A DNA stretch of 5,568 nt from Cytophagales bacterium (GTDB lineage: Bacteria; Bacteroidota; Bacteroidia; Cytophagales; Cyclobacteriaceae). This document shows, in pieces, positions 1 through 5,432 of this stretch; the stretch's first letter is position 1, and the number at the start of each line of letters is the position of its first letter. Where the stretch lies: contig DPLR01000556.1 in the NCBI GenBank assembly GCA_003541895.1, positions 1 through 5,568 on the forward strand, read 5' to 3'. Position numbers and translations under genes: made by a program. The notes under the pieces are model-generated. The model was given only the letters and a program-made list of their open reading frames with translations, was not told where the DNA came from and made no database searches.

Positions 1-366
1 AATTTGTGCTTTACTAATTAACCTTCCTTCTTTTGAAAAGATGGCTAGTTGCGGCATCCAACATGATGCTGCAACACAATAAACTAACTTATAATTATTT
101 GATGAATCTGGAAGCATCCCTACAGAAATCCCCATGTATTCATTTTGCTCTAGAAATAAAGAATCATTAGAAGGATCAAATCTTACGCTCGAAGTTGAAT
201 CCGGTCTGAAGCAAGATGTGCTGGCATTAAACGGCAGAGAAAGTGGTTTGAACCTCTTCAGAAATGTTCTGAATCGAGCTATTCTTAATTCATCATTTTT
301 AGCTTGGTGGGTGCATGATAAAACAGACAATAGCAATATGGTTGAGTAGGTTATTGATTTTTTCAT
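1..366 (-). CDS. Putative lipoprotein, N-terminal 122 residues (runs off the left edge)
   Basis: An open frame on the minus strand begins at ATG 366-364 and stays open for 122 codons to the window edge, so the 3' end is missing. The first 18 residues form a lipoprotein signal: a basic start (MKKS), a hydrophobic stretch (TILLLSVLS) and Cys18 in the lipobox-like context V-L-S-C. By the usual rule for type II signals the mature protein would be lipidated at Cys18 and membrane-anchored. The mature part is polar with aromatic patches and includes a GMLPDSSNNYKLVYC segment. I recall similar segments in uncharacterised Bacteroidota lipoproteins but cannot name a family. Further cysteines are seen at residues 52, 97 and 102. 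The start lies 7 nt after the stop of a duplicated amn tail. Inference: it belongs to the leftward amn transcription unit. Function unknown. Confidence 0.72.
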   Translation of the reverse strand, partial: MKKSITYSTILLLSVLSCTHQAKNDELRIARFRTFLKRFKPLSLPFNASTSCFRPDSTSSVRFDPSNDSLFLEQNEYMGISVGMLPDSSNNYKLVYCVAASCWMPQLAIFSKEGRLISKAQI

Positions 367-370
367 TCAG

Positions 371-409
371 TCTTCAATACTGCAGATGCTTCATTGTCAT
401 TCCGTTGTT
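371..409 (-). repeat. Second copy of the amn 3' end (direct repeat, copy A)
   Basis: This 39-nt stretch matches 644-682 at 35 of 39 positions, offset by 273 bp, with a 20-nt identical core at 374-393. Read on the minus strand it encodes NNGMTMKHLQY and a TGA stop, against NNGMTVKHLQY and TGA at the true amn end. Of the three coding differences, two are synonymous and one is Val to Met. No open amn-like frame continues upstream: the same frame has stops shortly before the repeat. It is therefore a displaced gene tail and not a second gene. Confidence 0.85.
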
Positions 410-644
410 TCCTTATTAGAAATTGCCCACCTTTTAATAACTTGTAATATCAGCAAAACAAATCCTCCAGGAATTATTCCCCACATGAATGAATAGATAG
501 TTAGGTAAGCCAAAATGGTTTCTTAAAATATTCCTCCTGAACTGCGCCAACAATGCCGACTACAATCCAAATTGCTATATAGATCAGAACGAAGATTCTA
601 ACTTTTCTAATTATTCTTATTTCATCTTGATATTTCCACACCAT
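397..644 (-). pseudogene. Small two-helix membrane protein, apparently frameshifted
   Basis: A minus-strand frame starts at ATG 644-642, two bases after the amn stop, and encodes 47 residues ending at TAA 503-501. It has a basic N-terminal part (RIIRKVR) and a strong membrane segment (about residues 17-36, FVLIYIAIWIVVGIVGAV). A different frame, open from 522 to TGA 399-397, continues with a second hydrophobic stretch (YLTIYSFMWGIIPGGFVLLI) and a basic, polar tail ending NKETTE. Joining them in the 501-525 overlap gives one plausible protein of about 80 residues with two transmembrane helices. The simplest reading is a 1-nt loss in a two-helix gene, or a sequencing error. Alternatively there are two tiny ORFs, the second starting at ATG 486. 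I recognise no family. It lies between the two copies of the amn tail. Confidence 0.5.
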
Positions 645-682
645 CCTCAATACTGCAGATGCTTCACCGTCATGCCGTTGTT
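644..682 (-). repeat. Native amn 3' end (direct repeat, copy B)
   Basis: This is the partner of the repeat at 371-409. It covers the last 11 codons of the AMP nucleosidase gene, its TGA stop and three bases beyond. The unit spans a functional coding end including the stop, so its duplication leaves the upstream gene intact. That is the pattern expected when DNA inserts at a gene's 3' end and carries or regenerates that end, although a decayed tandem duplication would look the same. Confidence 0.8.
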
Positions 683-1417
683 GATAAGTTGCTTTAGTGA
701 GGAAATTCCAATCTTCACGTGCAGGTCAACAAAGTTGGTGGTCACTTTGTGGTCGCTGGCTTCGGTCTTCACGCCATCGGGTACCATCGGCTGGTCAGAT
801 ACCAACAGCAATGCGCCCGCAGGAATCTCATTGTAAAATGCCGTTGAAAAAATCGTGGCCGTCTCCATGTCTATGGCCATGGCGCGTATCTTCAACAAAT
901 AATCTTTGAAGTGTTCGTCCCATTCCCACACTCTGCGGTTGGTGGTGTACACCGTTCCCGTCCAGTAGTCCTGGTTGTAATCTCGTATGGTAGTAGAGAT
1001 TGCCTTCTGCAAAGCAAACGCAGGCAGCGAGGGCACCTCTGGCGGAAAATAGTCGTTCGAAGTTCCCTCCCCACGAATGGCCGCAATCGGCAAAATCAAA
1101 TCACCGATTTCATTTTTCTTTTTCAGTCCACCGCACTTGCCCAAAAACAAACATGCTTTCGGCATAATGGCCGTAAGGCAATCCATGATGGTAGCGGCAT
1201 TAGGGCTGCCCATCCCAAAGTTGATAATGGTAATACCTTCGGCCGTGGCCGTGAGCATCGCTTTGTCTTCGCCCATCACCGGCACGTTGTGCCACTCGGC
1301 AAACTTGCGCACATAGTTGTCGAAGTTGGTGAGCAAAATATATTCGCCAAAATTTTTCAGCGGCACGCCCGTGTAGCGTGGCAGCCAGTTGTCAACAATT
1401 TCTTTTTTCGTTTTCAT
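647..1417 (-). CDS. amn: AMP nucleosidase, short Bacteroidota-type
   Basis: This 256-residue protein belongs to the nucleoside phosphorylase/nucleosidase family and most resembles the short AMP nucleosidases of Bacteroidota, which hydrolyse AMP to adenine and ribose 5-phosphate in the cytoplasm. Visible family motifs in order are NFGMGSPNAA (66-75, phosphate/substrate loop), FLGKCGGL (91-98, central beta strand and glycine turn), AIDMETATIF (181-190, with the ribose-contacting Met-Glu pair) and LLVSDQP (204-210), where Asp208 is the expected catalytic acid. The length suits this short subfamily; the enterobacterial Amn enzyme is much longer. The ATG start at 1417 gives a natural N-terminus, and no Shine-Dalgarno sequence is seen. 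The gene is transcribed away from the nuclease/helicase genes, and a small hydrophobic ORF follows its stop after two bases. The specificity (AMP rather than another purine nucleoside or nucleotide) is inferred from overall resemblance. Confidence 0.88.
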   Translation of the reverse strand: MKTKKEIVDNWLPRYTGVPLKNFGEYILLTNFDNYVRKFAEWHNVPVMGEDKAMLTATAEGITIINFGMGSPNAATIMDCLTAIMPKACLFLGKCGGLKKKNEIGDLILPIAAIRGEGTSNDYFPPEVPSLPAFALQKAISTTIRDYNQDYWTGTVYTTNRRVWEWDEHFKDYLLKIRAMAIDMETATIFSTAFYNEIPAGALLLVSDQPMVPDGVKTEASDHKVTTNFVDLHVKIGISSLKQLINNGMTVKHLQY

Positions 1418-1453
1418 AAGCTATATCAAATTCAAATTACACTATTTTTTTTT

Positions 1454-1548
1454 GGGCGGCTCCCTTCGGGTCGGGCTATTCGCTACAAGTCCTCACGCCA
1501 CGCACATACCCGCGCTGCTGTGGGCTTTCCGCTACTATCCCTGCCGCA
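1454..1548. repeat. GC-rich structured intergenic element with internal direct repeat
   Basis: This element lies in the 195-bp divergent spacer between amn and the nuclease-like gene, right after a run of nine T. GCGGC (1456-1460) and GCCGC (1543-1547) can pair as a closing stem. CCCTTCGGG (1462-1470) forms a tiny UUCG-type hairpin. CCAC (1498-1501) can pair with GTGG (1520-1523) around a variable centre. A 21-nt direct repeat, 1473-1493 against 1522-1542, matches at 16 of 21 positions with the shared core CGCTAC. From memory, elements with a GGGCTnTCCGCT...TTTCCGCTnCTATCCCT pattern are dispersed between genes in many Bacteroidota genomes; I could not verify that here. No coding frame fits it. 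The active strand, if any, is not known. Confidence 0.55.
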
Positions 1549-1570
1549 GTAAATAATACCTTCTATCTAC

Positions 1571-1591
1571 TAACTCCTAACTCCTCACTAC
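1571..1591. repeat. TAACTCC heptamer tract
   Basis: Two perfect tandem TAACTCC units (1571-1577 and 1578-1584) are followed by a diverged third unit TCACTAC. The tract sits 22 nt before the start codon of the nuclease-like gene, after the structured element. Its 7-nt period is shared with the tracts at 2067-2097, 2127-2147 and 2643-2694, although the unit sequences differ. With so few units chance is possible if it is taken alone. Confidence 0.5.
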
Positions 1592-1612
1592 TTTTTCTTA
1601 CTTTTAAAACCG

Positions 1613-2056
1613 ATGTACAAACTCAATCTTCCAACCTACGAGCCAACACTGAAAAAAGAGCAAGGCAAAGTATGGATTTTTGATGTGATTCGGAAAAAAT
1701 ACATCGTGCTCACACCCGAAGAATGGGTAAGGCAACACTTTATTAATTTTCTCGTCACGGAAATGAAATATCCGAAATCACTTTTCCGCATCGAAGGAAG
1801 TTTAACGTACAACAAACTGCAAAAGCGCTCAGACATTTTAGTGTTTGACCGCACCGGAAAATCATGGATGCTGATCGAATGCAAGTCGCCCACAATAAAA
1901 TTAAATCAGAAAGCCTTCAACCAAGTGGCCGTTTATAACATGACCCTCGGGGCAAAATATTTGGCTGTGACTAACGGCATGGCGCATTTTTGTTTTGAAG
2001 CTGCCTCGCCCGGCAATGAGCCGAAGGCTCTTCAGAGCTTTCCGCAGTTTGAATGA
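1613..2056 (+). CDS. HsdR N-terminal-like PD-(D/E)xK nuclease-fold protein
   Basis: This 147-residue protein resembles the stand-alone 'type I restriction enzyme R protein N terminus' family (HSDR_N_2) common in Bacteroidota. After an N-terminal strand region (VWIFDVIRKKYIVLTPEEWV, 20-39) comes the helix VRQHFINFLV, then a restriction-endonuclease-like core. It has a strand with Asp74 (KRSDILVFD) and the strand WMLIECKSP carrying Glu89 and Lys91, the D...ExK metal-binding set. AFNQVAVYNM (101-110) follows with Gln104 and Tyr108, positions typical of this fold. Everything else of a type I enzyme is absent: no helicase, specificity or methyltransferase gene of that kind is near. It is thus unlikely to be a restriction system by itself. 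It lies 89 nt before an SF1 helicase gene on the same strand, which suggests a role in nucleic-acid processing. The catalytic residues look intact, but cleavage activity is inferred only. Confidence 0.8.
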   Translation: MYKLNLPTYEPTLKKEQGKVWIFDVIRKKYIVLTPEEWVRQHFINFLVTEMKYPKSLFRIEGSLTYNKLQKRSDILVFDRTGKSWMLIECKSPTIKLNQKAFNQVAVYNMTLGAKYLAVTNGMAHFCFEAASPGNEPKALQSFPQFE

Positions 2057-2066
2057 TGGCCATAAT

Positions 2067-2097
2067 GTTTCAAGTTTCAGGTTTCAAGTTTCAAGTT
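2067..2097. repeat. GTTTCAA heptamer tract (left arm)
   Basis: Four tandem 7-nt units (GTTTCAA, GTTTCAG, GTTTCAA, GTTTCAA) plus a partial GTT fill the start of the 89-nt spacer between the nuclease-like gene and the helicase gene. The sequence is nearly the reverse complement of the CTGAAAT units at 2127-2147, so the two tracts can form an imperfect hairpin with a loop of about 29 nt. Confidence 0.75.
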
Positions 2098-2126
2098 AAA
2101 CCACATCCAAACCTGTAAATTGTGAC

Positions 2127-2147
2127 CTGAAATCTGAAATCTGAAAT
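2127..2147. repeat. CTGAAAT heptamer tract (right arm) reaching into the helicase start codon
   Basis: Three perfect tandem CTGAAAT units end at 2147, so the last two bases of the third unit are the A and T of the helicase ATG (2146-2148). The tract is the inverted counterpart of 2067-2097. Pairing of the arms in mRNA would place the start codon at the foot of a hairpin. That geometry is seen in the sequence, but any effect on translation is inference. Confidence 0.75.
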
Positions 2148-4068
2148 GTCCCCCAAAGATCAACTCAAACATACTTTCCAACTTCTCCAACTCGAGCGCC
2201 AAGCAGACCTTGAACAGTATCGACAGAAAGTGTTGATGCGTTCGTTGCACCAGCGCACCAAGGAAGGAGTGACGTGGTATCCCGTTCGCTTGCTGCGCGA
2301 TTACATCGGCACAGGCGAGCGTGTGATGATTGAAATAGAAAAAACAAATCAACTCGATCAACCGCATTCTTTTCAAAGTGGAAAAGTGGTGAGCTTCTTC
2401 ACCAACGCGTCCGGCAAACCCGAGAAACAACACGTGAACGGTATAATCAACTACGTGCGCGACAACATGATGGCCATCACCATCAGTGGCGATGACCTTC
2501 CTGATTGGATTAACGATGGCATGCTTGGAGTGGATGTGATGTTTGATGAGATGAGCTACCGCGAGATGGAATTCGCCCTGAAGAAAGTGATGGAAGCAGA
2601 AGACAATCGATTGGCGGAACTGAGAGAGATTCTTCTTGGGTCACCGGTTACCAGTTTCCAGTCACCGGCAACTGGCGACCAGCAACCGGCAACTTCTGTC
2701 TTGAATGAGAGTCAAAAAGCAGCAGTCAAAAAAATTATTCATGCGCCCGATATCGCTTTCATCCACGGTCCGCCTGGCACCGGAAAAACCACCACACTGG
2801 TTGAAGCAATCAAATTAACTATTCAAGAAGAGCGACAAGTTCTAGTCTGTGCGCCAAGCAATGCCGCTGTTGATCTCTTAGTTGATAAATTAAGTCAGCA
2901 AGGATTGAATGCAGTGCGTATTGGTCATCCGGCAAGAGTTACGGAGCAATCGCTGAGCAAAACACTTGACGTAAAAGTTTCAGAGCACAGTCATTTCGGT
3001 GAGCTACGGGCGCTTCGAAGAAAGATGGAACAACTGCGGCATCAAGCAGGACAATACAAAAGAAATTTTGGTCATCATGAACGCGAGCAACGAAGATTGA
3101 TGCGCGAAGAAGCAAAACTTTTGAAAAGCGATGCCGATATGCTGGAGTTTTATATCATCAACGATCTGCTCAACAATGCCGATGCCATTTGTGCCACCTT
3201 GGTTGGATCTTCACATCCCACATTGAAAGGAAGAAAATTCAAAACGGTTTTTATTGATGAAGCGGGGCAAGCACTTGAGCCTGCATGTTGGATTCCGTTG
3301 TTGAAATCGCAGCGCGTAATTTTTGCAGGTGATCATTGCCAGCTTCCACCCACCATCAAATCGCGCGAAGCTGCACTACAAGGTTTAGCAAAAACACTTT
3401 TTGAAAAAGGAATAGAAAAATATCCCCAGTTGGCTTCGATGTTGCAGGTTCAATATCGCATGCACGAATCGATCATGCAGTTTCCCTCTCACTATTTTTA
3501 TAAGAATGAATTGATCGCGCATGAATCGGTGAAACATGAGCTGCTTCGTCCATACGAGCAGCCAATTGAGTTCATTGATACTGCAGGTTGTGGCTACACC
3601 GAAAAACAAGATCCCGAAACATTGAGCCGTTTCAATGAAGAAGAGGCGGAGTTGCTAGTTCGCCAAATTGAGAAGTTGGTTGAGTCGATTGGTGCATCAG
3701 CTTGGCTTGATGAAAAAATTACGTTGGGGATCATCACTCCGTACAGTGCACAAGTTGATCGTTTGCGGCATTTGTTTGAAGTATCTGAAATTTTGGAGCC
3801 GCTGCATCGACTCATCACCATCAATACGGTAGATGCTTTTCAAGGACAGGAGCGCGATGTTATCGCTATTTCATTTGTGCGCAGTAATGAAAAAAGTGAA
3901 GTTGGATTTTTAGCAGATACCCGCAGAACCAATGTTGCTATTACACGAGCTAAGAAAAAATTAATGATGGTAGGCGACAGTGCTACGCTTGCAGCGCATC
4001 CATTTTATGCAGAGCTCATCGAATTTTTGCAGCAACATGAATTTTATAAAAGTGCGTATTCAGTTTAA
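2146..4068 (+). CDS. Superfamily 1 DNA/RNA helicase, Upf1/IGHMBP2 (SMUBP-2)-like
   Basis: This 640-residue protein has a full set of SF1B helicase motifs: a Q-motif (LNESQ, 186-190), Walker A GPPGTGKTT (208-216, Lys214), motif Ia (CAPSNAAVD, 235-243), Walker B VFIDEAGQ (368-375), motif III GDHCQLPPT (395-403), motif IV region QYRMHESI (436-443), motif V TVDAFQGQERD (561-571) and motif VI TNVAITRA (595-602, Arg601 as the likely arginine finger). Before RecA1 is a domain like the 1B beta-barrel of Upf1-type enzymes (about 50-150). Between motifs Ia and II is a charged helical stalk (about 285-340). It should be an ATP-driven helicase acting on single-stranded-tailed DNA or RNA, in the cytoplasm. 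The ATG at 2146 is preferred because the N-terminal helix (MSPKDQLKHTFQLLQLER) is typical of the family. Oddities are the start codon lying inside a repeat and a heptamer repeat encoding residues 166-183 in the linker. Confidence 0.92.
   Translation: MSPKDQLKHTFQLLQLERQADLEQYRQKVLMRSLHQRTKEGVTWYPVRLLRDYIGTGERVMIEIEKTNQLDQPHSFQSGKVVSFFTNASGKPEKQHVNGIINYVRDNMMAITISGDDLPDWINDGMLGVDVMFDEMSYREMEFALKKVMEAEDNRLAELREILLGSPVTSFQSPATGDQQPATSVLNESQKAAVKKIIHAPDIAFIHGPPGTGKTTTLVEAIKLTIQEERQVLVCAPSNAAVDLLVDKLSQQGLNAVRIGHPARVTEQSLSKTLDVKVSEHSHFGELRALRRKMEQLRHQAGQYKRNFGHHEREQRRLMREEAKLLKSDADMLEFYIINDLLNNADAICATLVGSSHPTLKGRKFKTVFIDEAGQALEPACWIPLLKSQRVIFAGDHCQLPPTIKSREAALQGLAKTLFEKGIEKYPQLASMLQVQYRMHESIMQFPSHYFYKNELIAHESVKHELLRPYEQPIEFIDTAGCGYTEKQDPETLSRFNEEEAELLVRQIEKLVESIGASAWLDEKITLGIITPYSAQVDRLRHLFEVSEILEPLHRLITINTVDAFQGQERDVIAISFVRSNEKSEVGFLADTRRTNVAITRAKKKLMMVGDSATLAAHPFYAELIEFLQQHEFYKSAYSV
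2643..2694 (+). repeat. ACCGGCA-type heptamer tract inside the helicase gene
   Basis: Seven degenerate 7-nt units run without a gap: ACCGGTT, ACCAGTT, TCCAGTC, ACCGGCA, ACTGGCG, ACCAGCA, ACCGGCA, then a partial ACT. Because 3 x 7 nt equals 7 codons, the protein shows a matching 7-residue repeat: SPVTSFQ, SPATGDQ, QPATSVL (166-186). It falls in the linker between the 1B-like domain and the Q-motif, so the ATPase core is not interrupted. It looks like an intergenic-type repeat tolerated in a flexible coding segment. Confidence 0.8.
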
Positions 4069-4074
4069 TCGATT

Positions 4075-4082
4075 TATATTTG
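4075..4082 (+). promoter_or_regulatory. Possible Bacteroidota -7 promoter box (TATATTTG)
   Basis: TATATTTG fits the Bacteroidota -7 consensus TAnnTTTG exactly and lies in the 31-nt gap between the helicase stop and the next ATG. It would give a leader of roughly 10 nt. No convincing TTG at the -33 position is seen, so the next gene may instead be co-transcribed with the helicase. Low confidence in this AT-rich context. Confidence 0.25.
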
Positions 4083-4099
4083 TTTCAAATTTTTGAATT

Positions 4100-4444
4100 A
4101 TGAAATCAATACTTGCCTTGACTTTGGTTTTTAATCTTGTACTTGCCAAACCAACTCAATTATTTAACACTTCGCTCACCGTTACCGTGCGCGATGAGTT
4201 GGGAAACACAGTGGAAGGCGCGACTGTGAAATTGTATTTGAAAGAAGAAGATTACACGAAAGAAAAAAATCAAATCGAAGAAGGAACCACCGATGCCAAA
4301 GGGGTGGTGAAATTCAAAAAACTAGAACCGAAGTCGTACTTCATCTTGTGCCGCAAAGGCGATAAAGATAATACGGGTGGAGGTGAGAAAGTAGGAGAAC
4401 TGAAAAAAGGCGAATTCAATAAAGTCACCGTTGTTATTCAGTAA
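4100..4444 (+). CDS. Secreted single-domain Ig/carboxypeptidase-regulatory-like protein
   Basis: This 114-residue protein begins with a signal peptide (MKSILALTLVFNLVLA, likely cut after Ala16). The mature part is one beta-sandwich domain: LTVTVRDELGNTVEGATVKLYL (26-47), then EEGTTDAKGVVKFKKLEPKSYFI (60-82). The pattern 'strand, D-x-x-G-x-x-V-x-G-A-x-V, T-D-x-x-G-x-V-x-F, L-x-P-x-x-Y' is typical of CarboxypepD_reg, SpaA and prealbumin-like folds found in surface or periplasmic proteins of Bacteroidota. No catalytic residues or C-terminal sorting domain are seen, and the whole protein is one domain, which suggests a binding or structural role; the partner is unknown. The domain is lysine-rich in its C-terminal half. 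The stop codon is immediately followed, in the same frame, by the GTG start of the Nudix gene, so the two are surely co-transcribed. Confidence 0.8.
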   Translation: MKSILALTLVFNLVLAKPTQLFNTSLTVTVRDELGNTVEGATVKLYLKEEDYTKEKNQIEEGTTDAKGVVKFKKLEPKSYFILCRKGDKDNTGGGEKVGELKKGEFNKVTVVIQ

Positions 4445-4975
4445 GTGGATCGCAGTCATCTCATTCAGTTCTTTAAAACGTATAAGCCTCAACTTGAAGA
4501 GGAAACGAAATTTGTTTTGACTTTCCTTGAGCTCTTAAATCACCCTGATTGTTTTCAGCGTACGCATTTGCCCGGGCACATCACAGGTTCAGCGTGGATT
4601 GTTAATTCTTCAAGAACAAAAACATTACTTGTGCTGCATGGCAAACTCAATCGCTGGATGCAGCCCGGAGGCCATGCCGATGGCGATGAAAATATTTTGC
4701 GCGTGGCACTTCGAGAAGCCGAGGAGGAAACAGGTTTAAAAAACCTGAAAGCGATTCAAACTATTTTCGACATCGATATCCATTTAATTCCTGAACGAAA
4801 AGATTTCCCGGCACACGATCATTATGATATTCGCTTTTTGTTGGAGGCCGATGAAAATGAAAAGGTAGTAGTCAGCGATGAGTCGCATGATGTGAAATGG
4901 ATTTTATTGAGCGAATTAGAAAAATATACTACGGAAAGATCCGTTTTACGGATGAAAGAAAAATTGGCGTTATGA
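4445..4975 (+). CDS. Nudix hydrolase
   Basis: This 176-residue protein carries a perfect Nudix box at 76-98 (G-x5-E-x7-R-E-A-x-E-E-x-G-L): Gly76, Glu82, Arg90, Glu91, Glu94, Glu95, Gly97. The acidic residues bind the catalytic metal that cleaves nucleoside diphosphates linked to another moiety. An N-terminal helical extension (1-45) and the LNRWMQPGGHADGDEN segment resemble a family of uncharacterised bacterial Nudix proteins; the substrate cannot be read from sequence. GTG 4445 is chosen as start: the codon before it is the in-frame stop of the upstream gene, the first internal ATG (Met72) would fall just before the Nudix box, and the N-terminal helices are family-like. The gene abuts the secreted-protein gene with zero spacing and overlaps the next gene by ATGA, indicating translational coupling. 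The product is cytoplasmic, unlike both flanking products. Confidence 0.88.
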   Translation: MDRSHLIQFFKTYKPQLEEETKFVLTFLELLNHPDCFQRTHLPGHITGSAWIVNSSRTKTLLVLHGKLNRWMQPGGHADGDENILRVALREAEEETGLKNLKAIQTIFDIDIHLIPERKDFPAHDHYDIRFLLEADENEKVVVSDESHDVKWILLSELEKYTTERSVLRMKEKLAL

Positions 4976-5421
4976 AAATCAGATTTTTTTTATTGACGTT
5001 GTTCATCTCAGGCTCAATCTATGCTCAGCACTCCGATTGGATTGTAGTTGCGTCTGCAAAAACACATAAAGAAACGGTTGATGCACTTGAGCGTGCTATA
5101 CTTGATAAAGGATTTACGGTTTTCGATATTATTGATCATGCCACCGGAGCCGAGCGGGTTGGCTTGAATCTGAACCCGACAACAGTAATCATTTTTGGAA
5201 ACCCCAAAGCAGGAACAGCGTTGATGAAATGCGATCAGCAAATGGGAATAATTTTGCCGTTGCGAATTTTAGTTTGGGAAGATGAAAACGCGAAAGTGAA
5301 TGCCGGATTTATTGATCCAGAAAAATATTTGAAAGAATTTACGCTTGATAATTGCAAAGAAAGCATTTCCAAAATGAAACTGGCGATGAAAAATTTACTG
5401 AGTTCGATCGAGAAGAAATGA
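4972..5421 (+). CDS. Secreted DUF302-domain protein
   Basis: The start at ATG 4972 overlaps the Nudix stop (ATGA) and gives 149 residues with a clear signal peptide (MKIRFFLLTLFISGSIYA, cut before Gln19). A longer in-frame start at 4897 would bury this signal and overlap the Nudix gene by 79 nt, so it is not used. The mature part matches the DUF302 pattern: KTHKETVDALERAILDKGFTVF (30-51), IDHATGAERVGL (54-65), PTTVIIFGNPKAGTALM (69-85) and ILPLRILVWED (94-104). DUF302 proteins are small alpha/beta proteins of unknown biochemical function, often exported. A lysine-rich helix (KESISKMKLAMKNLL) follows the domain at the C-terminus. Coupling to the Nudix gene is positional only; no shared pathway is evident. 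Confidence 0.85.
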   Translation: MKIRFFLLTLFISGSIYAQHSDWIVVASAKTHKETVDALERAILDKGFTVFDIIDHATGAERVGLNLNPTTVIIFGNPKAGTALMKCDQQMGIILPLRILVWEDENAKVNAGFIDPEKYLKEFTLDNCKESISKMKLAMKNLLSSIEKK

Positions 5422-5432
5422 ATTCAATCTGA

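Noticed and set aside
134..349. Plus-strand open frame of 71 codons at the left edge
   Set aside because: The minus strand here carries a lipoprotein signal and a longer frame open to the edge, which is the better coding call.
501..525. Programmed -1 frameshift in the small membrane gene
   Set aside because: No X-XXY-YYZ slippery heptamer is present in the overlap of the two frames, so a mutation or sequence error is more likely.
911..1552. Long plus-strand open frame of 213 codons opposite amn
   Set aside because: It is antisense to a well-supported AMP nucleosidase gene, reads through the GC-rich intergenic element, and its translation shows no recognisable domain.
2067..2147. CRISPR-like array in the spacer before the helicase
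   Set aside because: The units are 7 nt, directly abutting and without spacers; no cas genes are present.
2077..2433. Minus-strand frame of 118 codons over the helicase 5' end
   Set aside because: It lies antisense to a conserved helicase N-terminus and part of it is translated repeat sequence; no family features.
4731..4747. Perfect inverted repeat CAGGTTT-AAA-AAACCTG
   Set aside because: It lies inside the Nudix gene just after the Nudix box, has no T-run and is explained by the codons for Thr-Gly-Leu-Lys-Asn-Leu; not a terminator or operator on this evidence.
4897..4971. Upstream start for the DUF302 gene
   Set aside because: It would overlap the Nudix coding region by 79 nt and place 25 residues before a clear signal peptide; ATG 4972 with the ATGA overlap is preferred.
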